Assembly: GCA_014825775.1 (NCBI GenBank)
Contig: MVAQ01000164.1
Location: 1 to 49,024 of the forward strand
Reading direction: 5' to 3'
Length of the DNA stretch: 49,024 nucleotides
Source of the DNA: Krasilnikovozyma curviuscula
Taxonomy: Eukaryota; Basidiomycota; Tremellomycetes; Cystofilobasidiales; Mrakiaceae
Part shown: one piece after another, positions 29,423-44,929 of the stretch
Numbering within the stretch: position 1 is the stretch's first letter
How the letters are laid out: the number at the start of each line of letters is the position of its first letter
Translations under genes and position numbers: made by a program
Notes under the pieces: model-generated
Told to the model about the DNA's origin: nothing
The model's database searches: none
Seen by the model: the letters and a program-made list of their open reading frames with translations, nothing else

Positions 29423-31007
29423 ATGGCTGCTGCTGGACCCGTCCTGAAGATTCGAAACCTTCACAGGGACAAGCTGGAATGGAGCCTTAGTGGAGTGGAC
29501 ATGAGGTATGCTCTGTATATTTTGGCGGGTTGCAGACGCTATTTGATTAACTCGTGATGGTTGAATGCCTGCTTTTTACACTCAACAGTTTGGCCAACTC
29601 TCTGCGGAGAGTTATCATGGCAGATATCCCTACAGTCGGTTAGTCTTCACGCCTTAGAAGCTAGTTGATGAATGAACAGACATGTTGAAGGTATCTTATT
29701 TTTACCAGCAATCGACACTGTCCAGATCAGCACCAACACCTCAGTCATCGCCGATGAATTCTTAGCCCACCGTCTAGGTCTCCTGCCCCTCGTATCAACA
29801 GGAGTCGAAGAAGGACTCAAGTGGCTTCTTGACTGTTCATGTGCAGAAGGATGTGCTCATTGTTGTATAGTGCTGAGGTTGAAGGTAAAGGCAGAGTCGG
29901 GGTCAAGAACGGTGACGAGCAACGACTTGGTGGTGGACCACAACTACTGGTCGTCGAAGAATAGCGAAGAAGTCAACCCATACAGTAACAGCGAAGCTGT
30001 TGATGTCAGCAATGACTACCCCACGGACGAGGAAATGCAGGCGAGAGGTGGAAGAGGGTCGAAGTTCGGAGAGCCAGTCGAGAAAGGTTAGATGAATCGT
30101 TCATTTCTATCGATAATTCAGAACTGATAACCGAATAATTTGCTTCTGTTTTCAGGTGGTCCTCCTGGGAAGCAGATACCACTGGTGAAACTCGGAAAAT
30201 CTCAAGAGGTTGACTTGATTTGCTTTTCCTTCAAGGCGAGTCCCGGTATCTTGTAAACAGAACATATGTTCCTTTTCTCACCTTCCTTTCTCTCTCTTCC
30301 AGGGGATTTCAAAAACACACGCGAAATGGTCACCTCTTTCAGCTGTCCAGTACGAATACGATCCACACAACAAACTTCGTCACACCTCTTACTGGTACGA
30401 AACAGACGCGAAAGCGGAATGGCCGTTATCGATACACGCCAATGAAGAAGCAGCTCCAGACCCAGATGAACCTTTTGACTTCTCGGCTCAGCCGGAGACT
30501 TATTACTTTGGCGCTGAAGGAACAGGAGCGGTCGCAGTGGATGATGTGGTTGATAAGGTGCGACTACTCGATGCCCCTTGCGCTACCACCTGTTTTCCCT
30601 TTCAATATTGAATGAATTTTTTGATTTTGTTTTTTGGTATACAGGGTATATCAACATTGATCCTGAAGTTGTCGTCGGTGGTTATGGCGATAGATGAGCT
30701 CTACCCAACCAATCAGGACTCGGACATGATGGCAGGAGTATCAGCAAGTCAGGCAGCAATGGGAACTGGAGCTTCTTGGTAAGCTGTAGCTGTGTCTCGG
30801 TGCAAGATGGATGTTCTCCGTATTGACCACTTCCCACCTTTGTTTTGCAGGGCTTCTGATCCCACACCTGCTCAAAATGGAAATCCGTACTCCAATGGCT
30901 ATGGTGGACCTACAGACGGTCAACCACAGCAACACCAGCAATGGAACAGCAATCCACCCCAGCCTGGAGGGTATGGATACAGCGGGAACACTGGAGGTTG
31001 GGCATGA
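29423..31007 (+). CDS. RPB3: RNA polymerase II subunit Rpb3
   Basis: Alpha-like subunit of RNA polymerase II that pairs with Rpb11 to nucleate the enzyme. Seven exons (29423-29505, 29589-29638, 29709-30086, 30156-30235, 30303-30557, 30645-30778, 30851-31007) give 378 aa. Conserved blocks: NSLRRVIMADIPTVAIDTV, IADEFLAHRLGLLPLVS, the zinc-site Cys in CSCAEGCAHCCIVLRLK, VDLICFSFKGISKTHAKWSP, VQYEYDP and the C-terminal dimer helix ISTLILKLSSVVMAIDELYP. The tail after residue ~320 is Gly/Asn/Gln/Pro-rich and ends GGWA. Intron 4 (30236-30302) begins GCGAGT rather than GT; no GT donor preserves the family sequence SFK-GIS, so a GC-AG intron is the best reading. Confidence 0.94.
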
Positions 31008-31326
31008 TTGCTTTATTCTACGGTCTAATATCGAGAAGTCTTCTGTATGCTATCTTGTTGCAATGTTCTCCTTTACTGGCAACAACGAGAGGTGATCCGC
31101 GAAGACGGGAACTTGATCCTTTTGGATCTTCTGAAGTGTTCCGTCGCTGTCCGCCGACGCAAACTTCGCAAACCTTCTTTTCGGAAATGTTCTTGATCTT
31201 ATCAGTCCATTACACGTACTTCACCTCCGTGTCTTCTGTTGAAAAAAAACTCGGCGTGATTCTTATAAAAGCAGCTATCCGTTCTTCTTGCTTCCCTTCC
31301 AGACTACTATAGACGAACATTTACAG
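31008..31326. other. Intergenic region
   Basis: About 320 nt: 3' UTR of RPB3 and the promoter of the next gene. A TATA-like element is listed separately. Confidence 0.5.
31264..31270 (+). promoter_or_regulatory. TATA-like element
   Basis: TATAAAA lies 57 nt upstream of the ATG at 31327. The spacing suits a core promoter with a short leader, but there is no transcript evidence. Confidence 0.35.
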
Positions 31327-32479
31327 ATGCCATCTCTTTTGTCTTCTCAGATCGAATCAACACTCAGCCACTTAGGATACCCTTGTAGCGACTCGACTGC
31401 CAGCTCAAGCTCCTCCTCCTCAACCTCTTCTAGCTCTTATCCATCCCGGTCCAACTCTCCGACTAGCTCCCCTGCTTGGCCTCCTGTGTCTTCCATGCGA
31501 CACTCCTTACCACCACTGCCCAACGAGGTGACCAGCAACAAGCGCCCAGTTTCACCAGAGATGCTTAGCGACTTCTATTGTGTACACAACAATATCGGCA
31601 ACGTCAGGAAGCGAGTCAAGCTGAATCCTTTCTCGCCTCTTCCTTCGCCAGCACTTACTAAACCCGTCGACGTTGTCAAACCATTGGACGCAGAGAGTCA
31701 GGAGGTTTTCGAGAAAGCGTTTGCCCAGGGATTTGACTTAGTTGGTGAGTGTATGTACTCGGATTCTATTCGTTAGCACTCGTTGACATTTTTGTTTACC
31801 TTTACGCTTCGACACGCAAGGCGCCACGAGTTTCAGCCAAGCGAAACAGGCAATAGTCGCCGGATTGACATCGGACCATACTACTCATTTACCATCTCGT
31901 AAGTCTATGATACCTACGGTTCGCTTTCGCTTCGCGTTTATACAGGCTGACGATTGTGCTTCTTCGCAAGCGCATCAATCTCCCACATTGACTTCTCAGT
32001 CCCCGATCAAACGTCCAAGCACGCCCCCTCAGTTCAATCTCGCCTCTATTTCACCTTCAAATAACCTTCCCCCACCTAAACTCGAACCAACATCTCCTTC
32101 TCACCTCCCCGTTGACGAACTCGCTGTCCTTGAAGCGCGTCTCAACATGGAGAGGAAGGTCTTGGTCAACGCTCAGCTCTCCGTCATCACCACTCAAAAG
32201 AAGCTCAAAGACCAGCTCATCGCTCGTCATGCTCAATGGCTGAACCAGCGTGCTCATCTGCAGCAGAGCGTCCGGGCAATATTGAATGCCAACGCTGAGC
32301 TTCAGGAAAAGCTCAAACTCAGCGTCGAGGAGGTTGATAAATTAAACAGACAGTTGGAAAGGGTGAACCCTCACTTGGAGAAAGCAGCTGAAGAAAGACG
32401 AATAGCATTAGAAAATTCAGAAAAGGAGGTGAGAGAGCTGAAGGAGAAGTTGAAAGCGGTAGAAGACCGAAGAATGTAG
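31327..32479 (+). CDS. Low-complexity protein with C-terminal coiled coil
   Basis: Family not recognised. Exons 31327-31744, 31821-31898 and 31971-32479 give 334 aa. The N-terminal half is Ser/Pro-rich (a long Ser run near 31400-31460) with a basic NVRKRVKLNPFSP segment that could be a nuclear signal. A short conserved-looking helix follows (EVFEKAFAQGFDLVG). The last ~110 residues form an uninterrupted coiled coil: LAVLEARLNMERKVLVNAQL through EKEVRELKEKLKAVEDRR, with regular Leu spacing. The second intron (31899-31970, 72 nt) has length divisible by three and no stop, so its retention would add 24 residues (358-aa form). A structural or scaffold role is possible but unproven. Stop codons of this and the next gene, on the other strand, are about 140 nt apart. 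Confidence 0.72.
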
Positions 32480-32620
32480 AAGAAGATCTGTACGTAAGAG
32501 AAATGGAAGGAAGGTGACTGGACTTGCTATTCGAGGCTTGTTGTATCCATCGCATTCTACAACATCGTGCTCGTACTTTATCAGCTTAATCTATACTCTG
32601 GGACGGCCGTCATCATCACT

Positions 32621-34059
32621 TTAACCAAACTCAACATCGATCCACTGCCTCCTCCCCCTCCCGATCGCAGCGGCAACAGTATTTCTCTCCACTGGGGGTA
32701 TGATGTCGCCTTTGAGACCCAGCTTCCGGAGCAACTCCCACGTCCCATCCGCTTGCCAGCTGATGAGTAGAAGGATGCTTGAGGAGATCCACCGATTGTG
32801 TGAGAGGTCGAGAAACTGTACATGAACAAACAGAACTGATAAGTTTATGTTCATCTTGAATAAGAAAGTGGAGCAATGAAGACTCACGTAGAGCAGAGGT
32901 GTGGCTCTGACTAGTCGCTTGATGATGGTCAGCGTCTCAGCGTCTCTGTATTGTTCATCCGCGCTTTCATCGACACTAACCAGCTTGACATCGGCGAGAG
33001 ATAGCCTTGTGAGTTGCGAAGGGAAGATTCTGTTGTTGAGGAGGGATAGAAGTGGGTATGGCGTGGAGAGAAGGGAGAGCGTGTGAGTGCTGCTGGGTGT
33101 AGGTGTGGAAGAGGATGGTGAGGTCGATGGATGCAGGTGTGCCTTGAGGAACGACATTGAGACTGAAGAGTTCGAGAGGTCCATGACTTGCATCGAGATC
33201 TGCGTTGCTTCGTCCACTGAAAAGCTGTCGCTCTCAGCGTCCCAATCATCGCCATCGCCCTGGTCTGCTTGCTCCTTCTCCGTTAACCTCCTGTCAAACA
33301 GTACACTTCCTATACCATCCAGCATTCCTCGGTCCGTCCATACTGATAGCTCCCTAGCTAAACCTTCTCTGCTTCTTCGAGGTAGATATGTGAACACCGC
33401 TTCCAGTTCGTCCCTCGATAACCGACCTTCTTCATTCGTGAGGGATAGTGCGAGGATCCGCAGGGTTAGGTCTTGAAGAGACGGTATTGACTGTTGGTTA
33501 TTTCGCAACAAGGGTGTTGTCTTGTAAACTTCTTGGTCAAAGAACGCTGCTTTGGCCCTTCTTCCGTGAGCGATGTGTGTTGGTGTGGAGTTAGACCAGA
33601 TCTTCCACAAGCTCCCTTCTTCATTCTCTTGACCACCACTTATCATATCATAACCTTCTATGGCTCTCCCTTTCCCTTTCACGTCTGTGTTGAAATCCCG
33701 GTCGACGGTGAAGCCAGAGGCGGGAGGTGGAGGGCCTGGGATCCGTCGTGTAGGTCGCCTTACAGGAGCACATTCAGAGCTGGATGCCGGAACAGAAGGG
33801 ATTGGAATCAGAGGAGCGCTGGATCGAGATGGTGTACTGGATTGAAGATGGTGCCGAGACTCTCGTCTGGAACGAACGAAATGCCATCCCTGTCAGAACC
33901 CACCGCTGCCGACCTGAAATTTCATCCTTGAACTTACCTGGTGGCCTCCAGCAAGTCATTGACTCGAGGAGTTGCTGAGCTTCTCGTGTGGTCTGCCCGC
34001 TGTCGTTCCCGTTCAGAATTCAAAGCTCGAGTGAATGTCGACAAATTGGCCCGACCCAT
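32621..34059 (-). CDS. Leucine-rich-repeat-like protein, unknown function
   Basis: Three exons on the minus strand (34059-33938, 33866-32888, 32815-32621) join in frame to 431 aa. The first ~120 residues are Ser/Pro/Arg-rich and basic, likely disordered. A helical segment follows (LQDLTLRILALSLTNEEGRL, then LEAVFTYLPRRSREGLAREL), which may be a small adaptor-like fold. Further on come leucine-rich stretches of LRR spacing: FPSQLTRLSLADVKLV, and after the last intron FLDLSHNRWISSSILLLI and LRKLGLKGD. The number of repeats is small and irregular. An N-terminal MGRANLSTF start was chosen because it opens the only frame consistent with the first intron. It could be an F-box/LRR-type or nuclear scaffold protein, but no diagnostic motif settles this. 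Its start is 184 nt from the divergent HIS2 start. Confidence 0.7.
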
Positions 34060-34243
34060 GTACTCGTCGAGCTCTGCGTCTAACGCAGCTTTCGAATGCA
34101 TCTCTTCTCGACCCCTTCTGCTACCCTGGTCTCCTGTTAATGGTTACGTGAGCATTTGAGGCTGTCGAGGTTTCAGTAGCGCCGACTGTTCTCCTGGAAC
34201 CGCGTTTTAGCCAAACGGACGAGTTTTTAACCTCTGCTGAAAA

Positions 34244-35486
34244 ATGCACTCATTCCACTCACGTAAGTCTTCACCCTCTTGCATTATAAGAGCTCCACCA
34301 ACTCCCGTTGCTCCTTGTTCCACAGACTCTGGGTCTTTCTGCCGTCACGCTAAAGGAACCCTAGAAGAAGTCGTACAGGAAGCCATCAAGCAAGGCTTTC
34401 AGGTCTTTGGTCTTTCTGAACATGCTCCAAGGTGAGCTTAAGATAAAATGGTTTTCAACAAGGGGGTGCTGACTCCAGAATTCTGTCTTGAGATATCGAC
34501 AGGAAGACCTGTATCCTGAAGAAGTCAGTCCACTTGATGCCTGGCCCTTTATTTGAGAAAAAGACCTGACCCCAGCTTACAGTCAGATCTAGATCCATCT
34601 CGGCTGATGGAAATCTATCTCGAGTTCCTCACAGAAGCAGAGCGGCTGCAGTCGAAGTATGCTTCAGAAATCACCCTGCTGATTGGCATCGAGACAGACT
34701 TCATCACCGACCTGGATCTTGACGGGCTCTCAGCTTTACTCCAAAAAGAGCAGCAGAGAATAGATTACATGGTTGGCAGTTTGCACCACGCCAACGGGAT
34801 CCCACTCGACTTCGATAAGGAGACGTTTGAGAAGTGCATCCAGTCGTTCGAGCCATCTCTCGTTGCGACAGCAAACTCGACTCTCTCTCATCAGGACCAG
34901 CTCACCCAAGCGTACCTATTGTCTTACTTTGATAACCAATACAAGTTGATCGCTAGATTCCACCCGGAGGTCGTGGGTCATTTCGACCTGTGTCGGCTGT
35001 ACAACCCATCTCAGGACTTCAAGGCGTATCCGGGTGTGTGGGAGGCGATAGAGAGGAATGTCAGGCTCGTTGTTGAGTATGGTGGTCTGTTCGAGTTGAA
35101 TGCTGCTGCGTTCCGGAAAGGATGGAACGATGCATATCCAGGTTGGGATGTTCTGCAGGTAAATTGTGTTTCCCTCGTCTCGAGGGTTTTCTGCCCCTTT
35201 TTAAAATTTCTTCCTATTGCTTTAGATTATTATAAATGCTGGAGGTAGACTCTGCCTATCAGATGACTCTCACGGACCTCTGGCGGTTGGACTAAATTAC
35301 CACCTTCTGTACGAGTACTTGCGGTCTCACCACATTGAGGAGCTGTGGTATTTGACCCCTGCGCCGATGGAGGGCGAAGTAACAGACAGGGCCAGGAGAA
35401 AAGTAGCACCAAAGATGGTGAAAGGAGTGTGGTGGGAGGATAAGTTCTGGAAAACACACGGTGGAGATAACGGCGCGTCGCACTAG
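34244..35486 (+). CDS. HIS2: Histidinol-phosphatase (PHP family)
   Basis: Removes phosphate from L-histidinol phosphate, the penultimate step group of histidine synthesis, in the cytosol. Five exons (34244-34262, 34326-34431, 34493-34523, 34583-35158, 35226-35486) give 330 aa, the fungal length. PHP metal motifs are visible: MHSFHSHSGSFCRHAKGT at the start (made from a 19-nt first exon), GLSEHAPR, LIGIETDF, DYMVGSLHHANG, VVGHFDLCRLY and LSDDSHGP near the C-terminus (35252-35280). The cluster of His, Glu and Asp matches the trinuclear metal site of the family. Exon 3 is 31 nt and carries only YRQEDLYPEE. No targeting signal is seen. Confidence 0.94.
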
Positions 35487-35748
35487 AGATAAGCAATTTC
35501 TTCGCGAACTTTGAACCCCATGAAAGACGACAGTACATGAATTTCAACATTGCGAGAAACCTATCTAGTCACTAAATCAATTCGAACTTGTCTGATCCCG
35601 CCACCTTCCGTCGCACCGAGAACCTCAAACCTCTCTCGGTGCTCCTAACGTTAGGGAATTTTTTTGTCCCTTGAAGGCAGACTGCAACCCACACCCTTCA
35701 CCTGTCGAGTCCACTTGATCGTTTGATCTTGAGAAGTCCGCGGCTAAG

Positions 35749-39639
<3,891 letters not shown>

Positions 39640-39962
39640 AAAGTGGGGAGAGGAAAAGGAGGAGAAGACAGCAGGACGGCGACATACTATGATAATCACT
39701 TTTTGGGGCTTGTTTCTTATTTTCATTATCATTCATTGTTACAATTGTTCAACCATAGACACCGTTGTGTATTCGTTAGATTTTCATATATACCTTGTAG
39801 CCCTCAACCGGCATTTCCCATTAGGCATTTGCTTTCGGTTTCGAACTTAAGCACTGACATAAGCAAGTAGTCCAGTAAAATGATTACTTAGTTATGACAC
39901 TACAACAAGTCATGCAAAATTCGTAACAGCAGGAGATCAGCTAAAAACCACACCTTGCCAGC
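39640..39962. other. Intergenic region between convergent genes
   Basis: About 320 nt of T-rich 3' UTR sequence; no further feature seen. Confidence 0.5.
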
Positions 39963-42900
39963 TTACTCCCATTCTCCACCTCTGGTGAGGTCAGCAAAGA
40001 CACCCTTTTTCTGAATCAATTCGTCGTAAGTACCATCCTCTACAATCTTCCCGTCGGACACAACGAGGATCCTTGAGCATATCTGCATCGCGGGCAGCTT
40101 GTGTGTAATCATAAACACCGTTCTTCCTGTCCGCACTCTCGTCACAGTGTCCAACAACACCATTTGGTTCTCAGAATCCAGTGCACTAGTAAACTCGTCA
40201 AGAAGGAGAATGTTTGCTCCTTTCAAAAGAGAGCGAGCGATGCAGAGCCTTTGCGCTTGTCCGCCTGAGATGTTACCTGCATTCTCTCCGAGCTTCGTTT
40301 CGTAGCCTTGAGGGAGCGACAGGATGAAATCATGAACATTGGCGGCTTTACATGCATTTACAACCTCGGTAAATGGTATGTTAGAAGAACCATAGGTGAT
40401 GTTGTCCGTGACCGACGCGTCGAAGAGGCTGGGAGTTTGACTAACGATGGAGATGTGCTCTCGAAGCCACTTGACGTCTCCAGATCCTAGGCGATACTTC
40501 CCGAAGAAGATATTTCCTATGCTTGGTTCGTACAACCTCTGTAGCAGAGCTGCGATGGTTGATTTGCCGGACCCAGAAGCACCGACGATGGCAACCATCT
40601 CTCCTGGGAAGACGTCGAAAGTCACGTCGTCGAGGACCTTCACGCTAGGCCTTGTTGGGTATGAGAAGGACACATTTCTGAAGCTGATTTGACCGGTAAT
40701 AGTGTAACGCAAATCGCCTTCAGCCTCGGCGACTGGATCCTTAGAGAGAGCAAGAAGTCGGCGGAAGTCCTGAGCGGCTCTGTTAGCTTTAGCAATGGAC
40801 GGGACTGTAAAGCGGAAACTACGTCAGTGTCAATACCACAATGGAAGCGATGTGTCAGAGTAGAGTCTTACTGAAATTGAGAGATTGAGCAGCATAGGTG
40901 AGGGAGAAGATAATCAATGTGAAGACTTCAAGGCTCTGTGCATAAGTATATTTGCCTTTGACCATCAGGATTGCAATGATGTAGAACATCAGTGCTGTAC
41001 AGGACCTAGGTTTAGTTTTTGAAAAATAGATAGAAATGATGTCGGACATACCCTCACAAAAGTAGATTAGACCCTTCACCAAACCGAGACCAACACCTTC
41101 CGCCCATGAGCCTCTGATACCAGAGTGGTAAGCTGATCGCAAGTCAGCTTCGAACTTCTTTACAAAGATACTTTCCAAAGACATGGCTCTGATTCCACGC
41201 ATGTTTGCGACGTTCTACGTTGGGAGCAAGAAGATATGTTAGCACTAGCTTCACAGCAGATAGCTTGAGAGGGGAACGTACGTCAAAGAAAGTTTTGCCA
41301 ATGTCCTCTCTCATTTTCTTGTTCTTGGTTTCAATCTTGTTGAGTATCACTGAGTGACCAGCAACCAAGATCCCGATGATCGGGATGAGCGCTACTCCTG
41401 CCGCTGTCATCTCCCAACCGAGAACAGCAGCCCAAATAATACCAACGACGACCATAGCGATCACTGTCAAAGTTTGTCCAGGGATAGTTGAAGCAAGTGA
41501 GTGCATATCTTCAACATCCTTGCCCAATAGTTGAGCGATTTTTGATCCACTGTTCTCAGGCTTGTCGAACCACCCCTTGTCTTGCTTCATGATGTTATTG
41601 AAGCAGGTTGTTCGCAAGTGAGACCCCCATTTGAAAGAAACGAGGTCCAAGGCGATGAAGGACGTTCCAATGCAGAACCCATCTAAAGCTGAGAGAGCAA
41701 GGACGATGCAGGCGTTCAGTGTCAAGAGTCGAGCGTTTGTACCACCTACAGCTGCTTGATTCATGAGCTTTGAAAGATAGCTAGACCACAAGGGGGTGAC
41801 GATACCATGCCCAATCGCCGTAATAATACCAAAGAGCCATAGGGACTTCATTGGGAGTGATGGAAGGAATTCGATGATGGTTGCAAAGATGGAGGGCATC
41901 TTGTCTTCCACTGGTTCTGGTGTGGTATTTTGGGCTGCGGAATGTGCCGATTCTGCTGAGTGTTTTTCAATACTTCCTGACGTGCTGTGATTAAATCTGT
42001 TCCGTGGTGATCGAGCTGGCCGCGACAGCTGGCCGCGAGACGCGAGAGTGTTGACCAGATGTAGCGAGATACCTCCAGCTGTATTATACTCGTCATAGTC
42101 ATCGTCGTAGTAATCTAGCACTGAATCGCGGTAATGAGAGTCCACCTTCTCGTTGCATGACAAGAATGGATTGGTTTCAATTATTGGTAAGAAGTGGTTT
42201 TCCTGCTCAGCAGCTTCAGACTCGTCTTCTTTCGCATTCTGTTCTCGTGCACTTTCATAAAAGAGACTCTGTCGTTTCATGAGATCAGCTCTGTAGCCTT
42301 CTTCAGCTAAGAAGCCGTTCTTCAGGAGGTACACAAAGTCCTCAGGGAGGATCTGCGACAGGTCGTGGGTGATGACAACGGTCGTCTTGTTTTGTCTCCA
42401 TTTTCTGATGGCTTCAAAGACTAGGATTCGAGAAGTTGAATCCAGTGCAGAGGTGCACTCGTCTTGGAAATTTGGCGCATAAGTAAATGCAATAGGCGTG
42501 ACAGAGCAAATCAACTTGGAACTCACCGAGTATGAGAACTTCAGGATCACGAATGACAGCTCTAGCGATAGCCAATCTCTGCATTTGCCCACCACTCAAA
42601 TCATATCCACCGGTTCCAATTCTCGTATCGTATCCATCCGGTAAGTCCCTGACGAAATCATGCATCAACGCGGTCCTACACGCAGATATAACCTCGTCTC
42701 TCGTTGCATCCTCAGGTTTGCGATGCGGGTGACCCGAGAGACCCATGGCGATGTTGTTGTGTACCGTGTCGTCGAACAAAATACATCCTTGCTGTACGGA
42801 TGCGACTTGGTTTTTGAGCCACACCGGGTCAAGTTGCGAAATATATTGGTCATCGAAGGTGATGTCGCCCCTCGAGGGCTGGTACATGCGCAGCAAGAGC

Positions 42901-44415
42901 TGGGCGAGTGTAGACTTTCCTGAACCGGATCCTCCTACGATAAACGTAGTTTCACGAGCTGGAAGGAACATGGTGACACTTTTTAGAACTTCGATTGTTG
43001 GTCTTAGAAGAAGAAAGAGAGAGAGTCAGATAGGTGAGCTTGGGACCGATGGGGAGCCAACCGTACCGTGAGGGATAGGCGAACGATACATTATTAAGAA
43101 TGAACTCTCCATAGCACTTGGCAGGTTTAATTTTCTGCAATAAAAGAACCCTCTTCCGGGAATTTGAACGAGGCAGAGATATGATCCCGCTGTCTCTGAC
43201 GGATGTCGCTGAAGGTGGTGGATTGATGATCGTCATCAAGCTGGCAATTGAACCTTTTCCTTTGGTGATAGAAACCATGATGGGCATGCAAGCTTGTAGA
43301 GAAGAAGCAGCTAAGACTGTCGCAAAGAACACTGTCAAAACGTCTCCGCTGGTTGTTTTGCCCTGTCGGATGAGTGCTGAGCCATACCAGAAGCCAGAGA
43401 CAAACATGGATGACATAATGAATCCAGTGAATCCAAAGTTGATACCCCAAACCCAACTTTTCAGGTTTTCGACGCCGTTTAGGGTATGATTTAGCTGGTT
43501 GAGCTCATTCTTTTCTTTTTCTTGAGCGTTGAAGGCTTTGACAGTTGCAATGCTGCTTACGGCGCGTTCAGTCTTTTTCGATAAAGCAGCTACTAGACGT
43601 CTATCTTTGGTCATGTTGGGGTAGTTGAGCTTCTGTGCGATAATTGCAGCGCCAAGCACGAGTGGGATGGCTGCGAGAATGACCAGAGTCAAAGACCAGG
43701 ATTTGGTGAGAGAGAGGATAAAGCACGAGATGAACGTGGTGATGGCGGAGATAAGCTGTCCGATGTTGGTTCCCGCAGCGATTCTGACGTCTTCCGTTTC
43801 ACTAAGAAAGATAAACAGGGGTCATCAGATATGTGGGTGAGAGTGTCCTGCAGAAGATGGGATAACCGACCGAGTGAATTTGCTCATCAATCCAGCAGCA
43901 CCAACACCTTCCTTGTTTGATATACCATTGATCGTTTCATCCTTTTCGACATCCTGATCCGAGATTCCCATCCCAAGGTCAAACCAAGCCATCTCCCTCG
44001 TTCCAATAGAGTCAAAGACGTCCCTTCGAATACACTTGACGATTCTCTCTGATATCCAGACCCATAGCGCCGTCATCAAACCATTCAGAGCAATCATTGC
44101 GAAACCCATACCTATCAGCTGGAGGGCGAGAGTGCCGATGGTTGATTTTAGGGCTGAGCGCTGATCGGCCGTTGAAGGTAAGGGAAGGATGGGGAACTTA
44201 GCGAATGCACTGAATGCAGTACCGATGAGGAGTGTCATGTACGGTGTGAGGAGTCCAGAGGCGATAGATAAGATGATCGCTGGAATAGCAAGGAGGATGG
44301 TCATCACTATTTCAGACCTGGGCGTCGTGACAGCAAACAAAGGGCTGAATAGGAGGTGAAATTTCGGTTGGGGAGCTTTCCATGGTGGTTTTGAGAAAGG
44401 GATTGAAGAGGGCAT
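39963..44415 (-). CDS. STE6: Full-size ABC-B exporter, Ste6-like (pheromone exporter candidate)
   Basis: Plasma-membrane ABC transporter of TM6-NBD-TM6-NBD layout; the closest described fungal role is export of farnesylated mating pheromone. Many exons, about 1,300 aa. The first membrane half runs 44300-43060 (MTILLAIPAIILSIASGLLTP onward). NBD1 has Walker A GGSGSGKST, signature YDLSGGQMQR and Walker B VLILDECTSALD (rebuilt across the intron near 42525-42457). A charged linker follows (about 42250-41950). The second membrane half is around 41860-40860. NBD2 has Walker A GASGSGKST (near 40570), signature GNISGGQAQR and Walker B ILLLDEFTSALD, ending at 39963. All catalytic motifs are present. 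The start at 44415 (MPSSIPF) is the first ATG in frame with TM1; an upstream ATG at 44568 is in another frame and would need an intron I cannot support. Distinguishing Ste6 from multidrug exporters needs phylogeny. Confidence 0.84.
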
Positions 44416-44929
44416 TGTCCTTCGGAAGCTGGGGAAGGTGGAAAGCCAACCACAGGCCCGATTGGATTCGATCGAGTGAGAGCTGCTGAAATAACTTGAT
44501 TGTCAATCTGATTTGTGTTGGAATAGCTGTTGAAAGCTGATCTCTGCGTTTTTTTCTGGGTGCCGGACATCGTACCAGAGGGGTTTCTGTTGAATAATAG
44601 AAAATTGAGGACAACGAGCATTGGCAGAGCGGGGTCGTTAAGTCCGTTCCCGACCCTTCACGAAATTCCTCTTTTGTTTTCCTTTTTTTGTGTGAGATAA
44701 GATCAAGAGATCTGCTCTATTTCTCCCAAGGCATACATCAAGGCTGATGGGATTCCGAGCTTGATGCTGATGATCTTTGATCTGCTTTCAACTATATGTG
44801 ACTGATTCAGATCAAGTTTGGGTACGCCACCAGGGTGAAGAATTTCCGGAGAGCTGAACTGAGCAGGCTGCAAGTGCGACAGAGCGCTCAGACAAGTTTC
44901 ATAGCATCTCCAGGGAACAGTTTATAAGT
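44416..44929. other. Divergent promoter region between the ABC transporter and BMT6
   Basis: About 510 nt. The transporter's leader may include short exons here (open frames reach 44614 on the minus strand). No specific operator-like sequence was recognised. Confidence 0.45.

Noticed and set aside
31899..31945. 47-nt GT-AG intron in the coiled-coil gene
   Set aside because: Its removal gives an immediate stop codon; the acceptor at 31970 keeps frame and is preferred.
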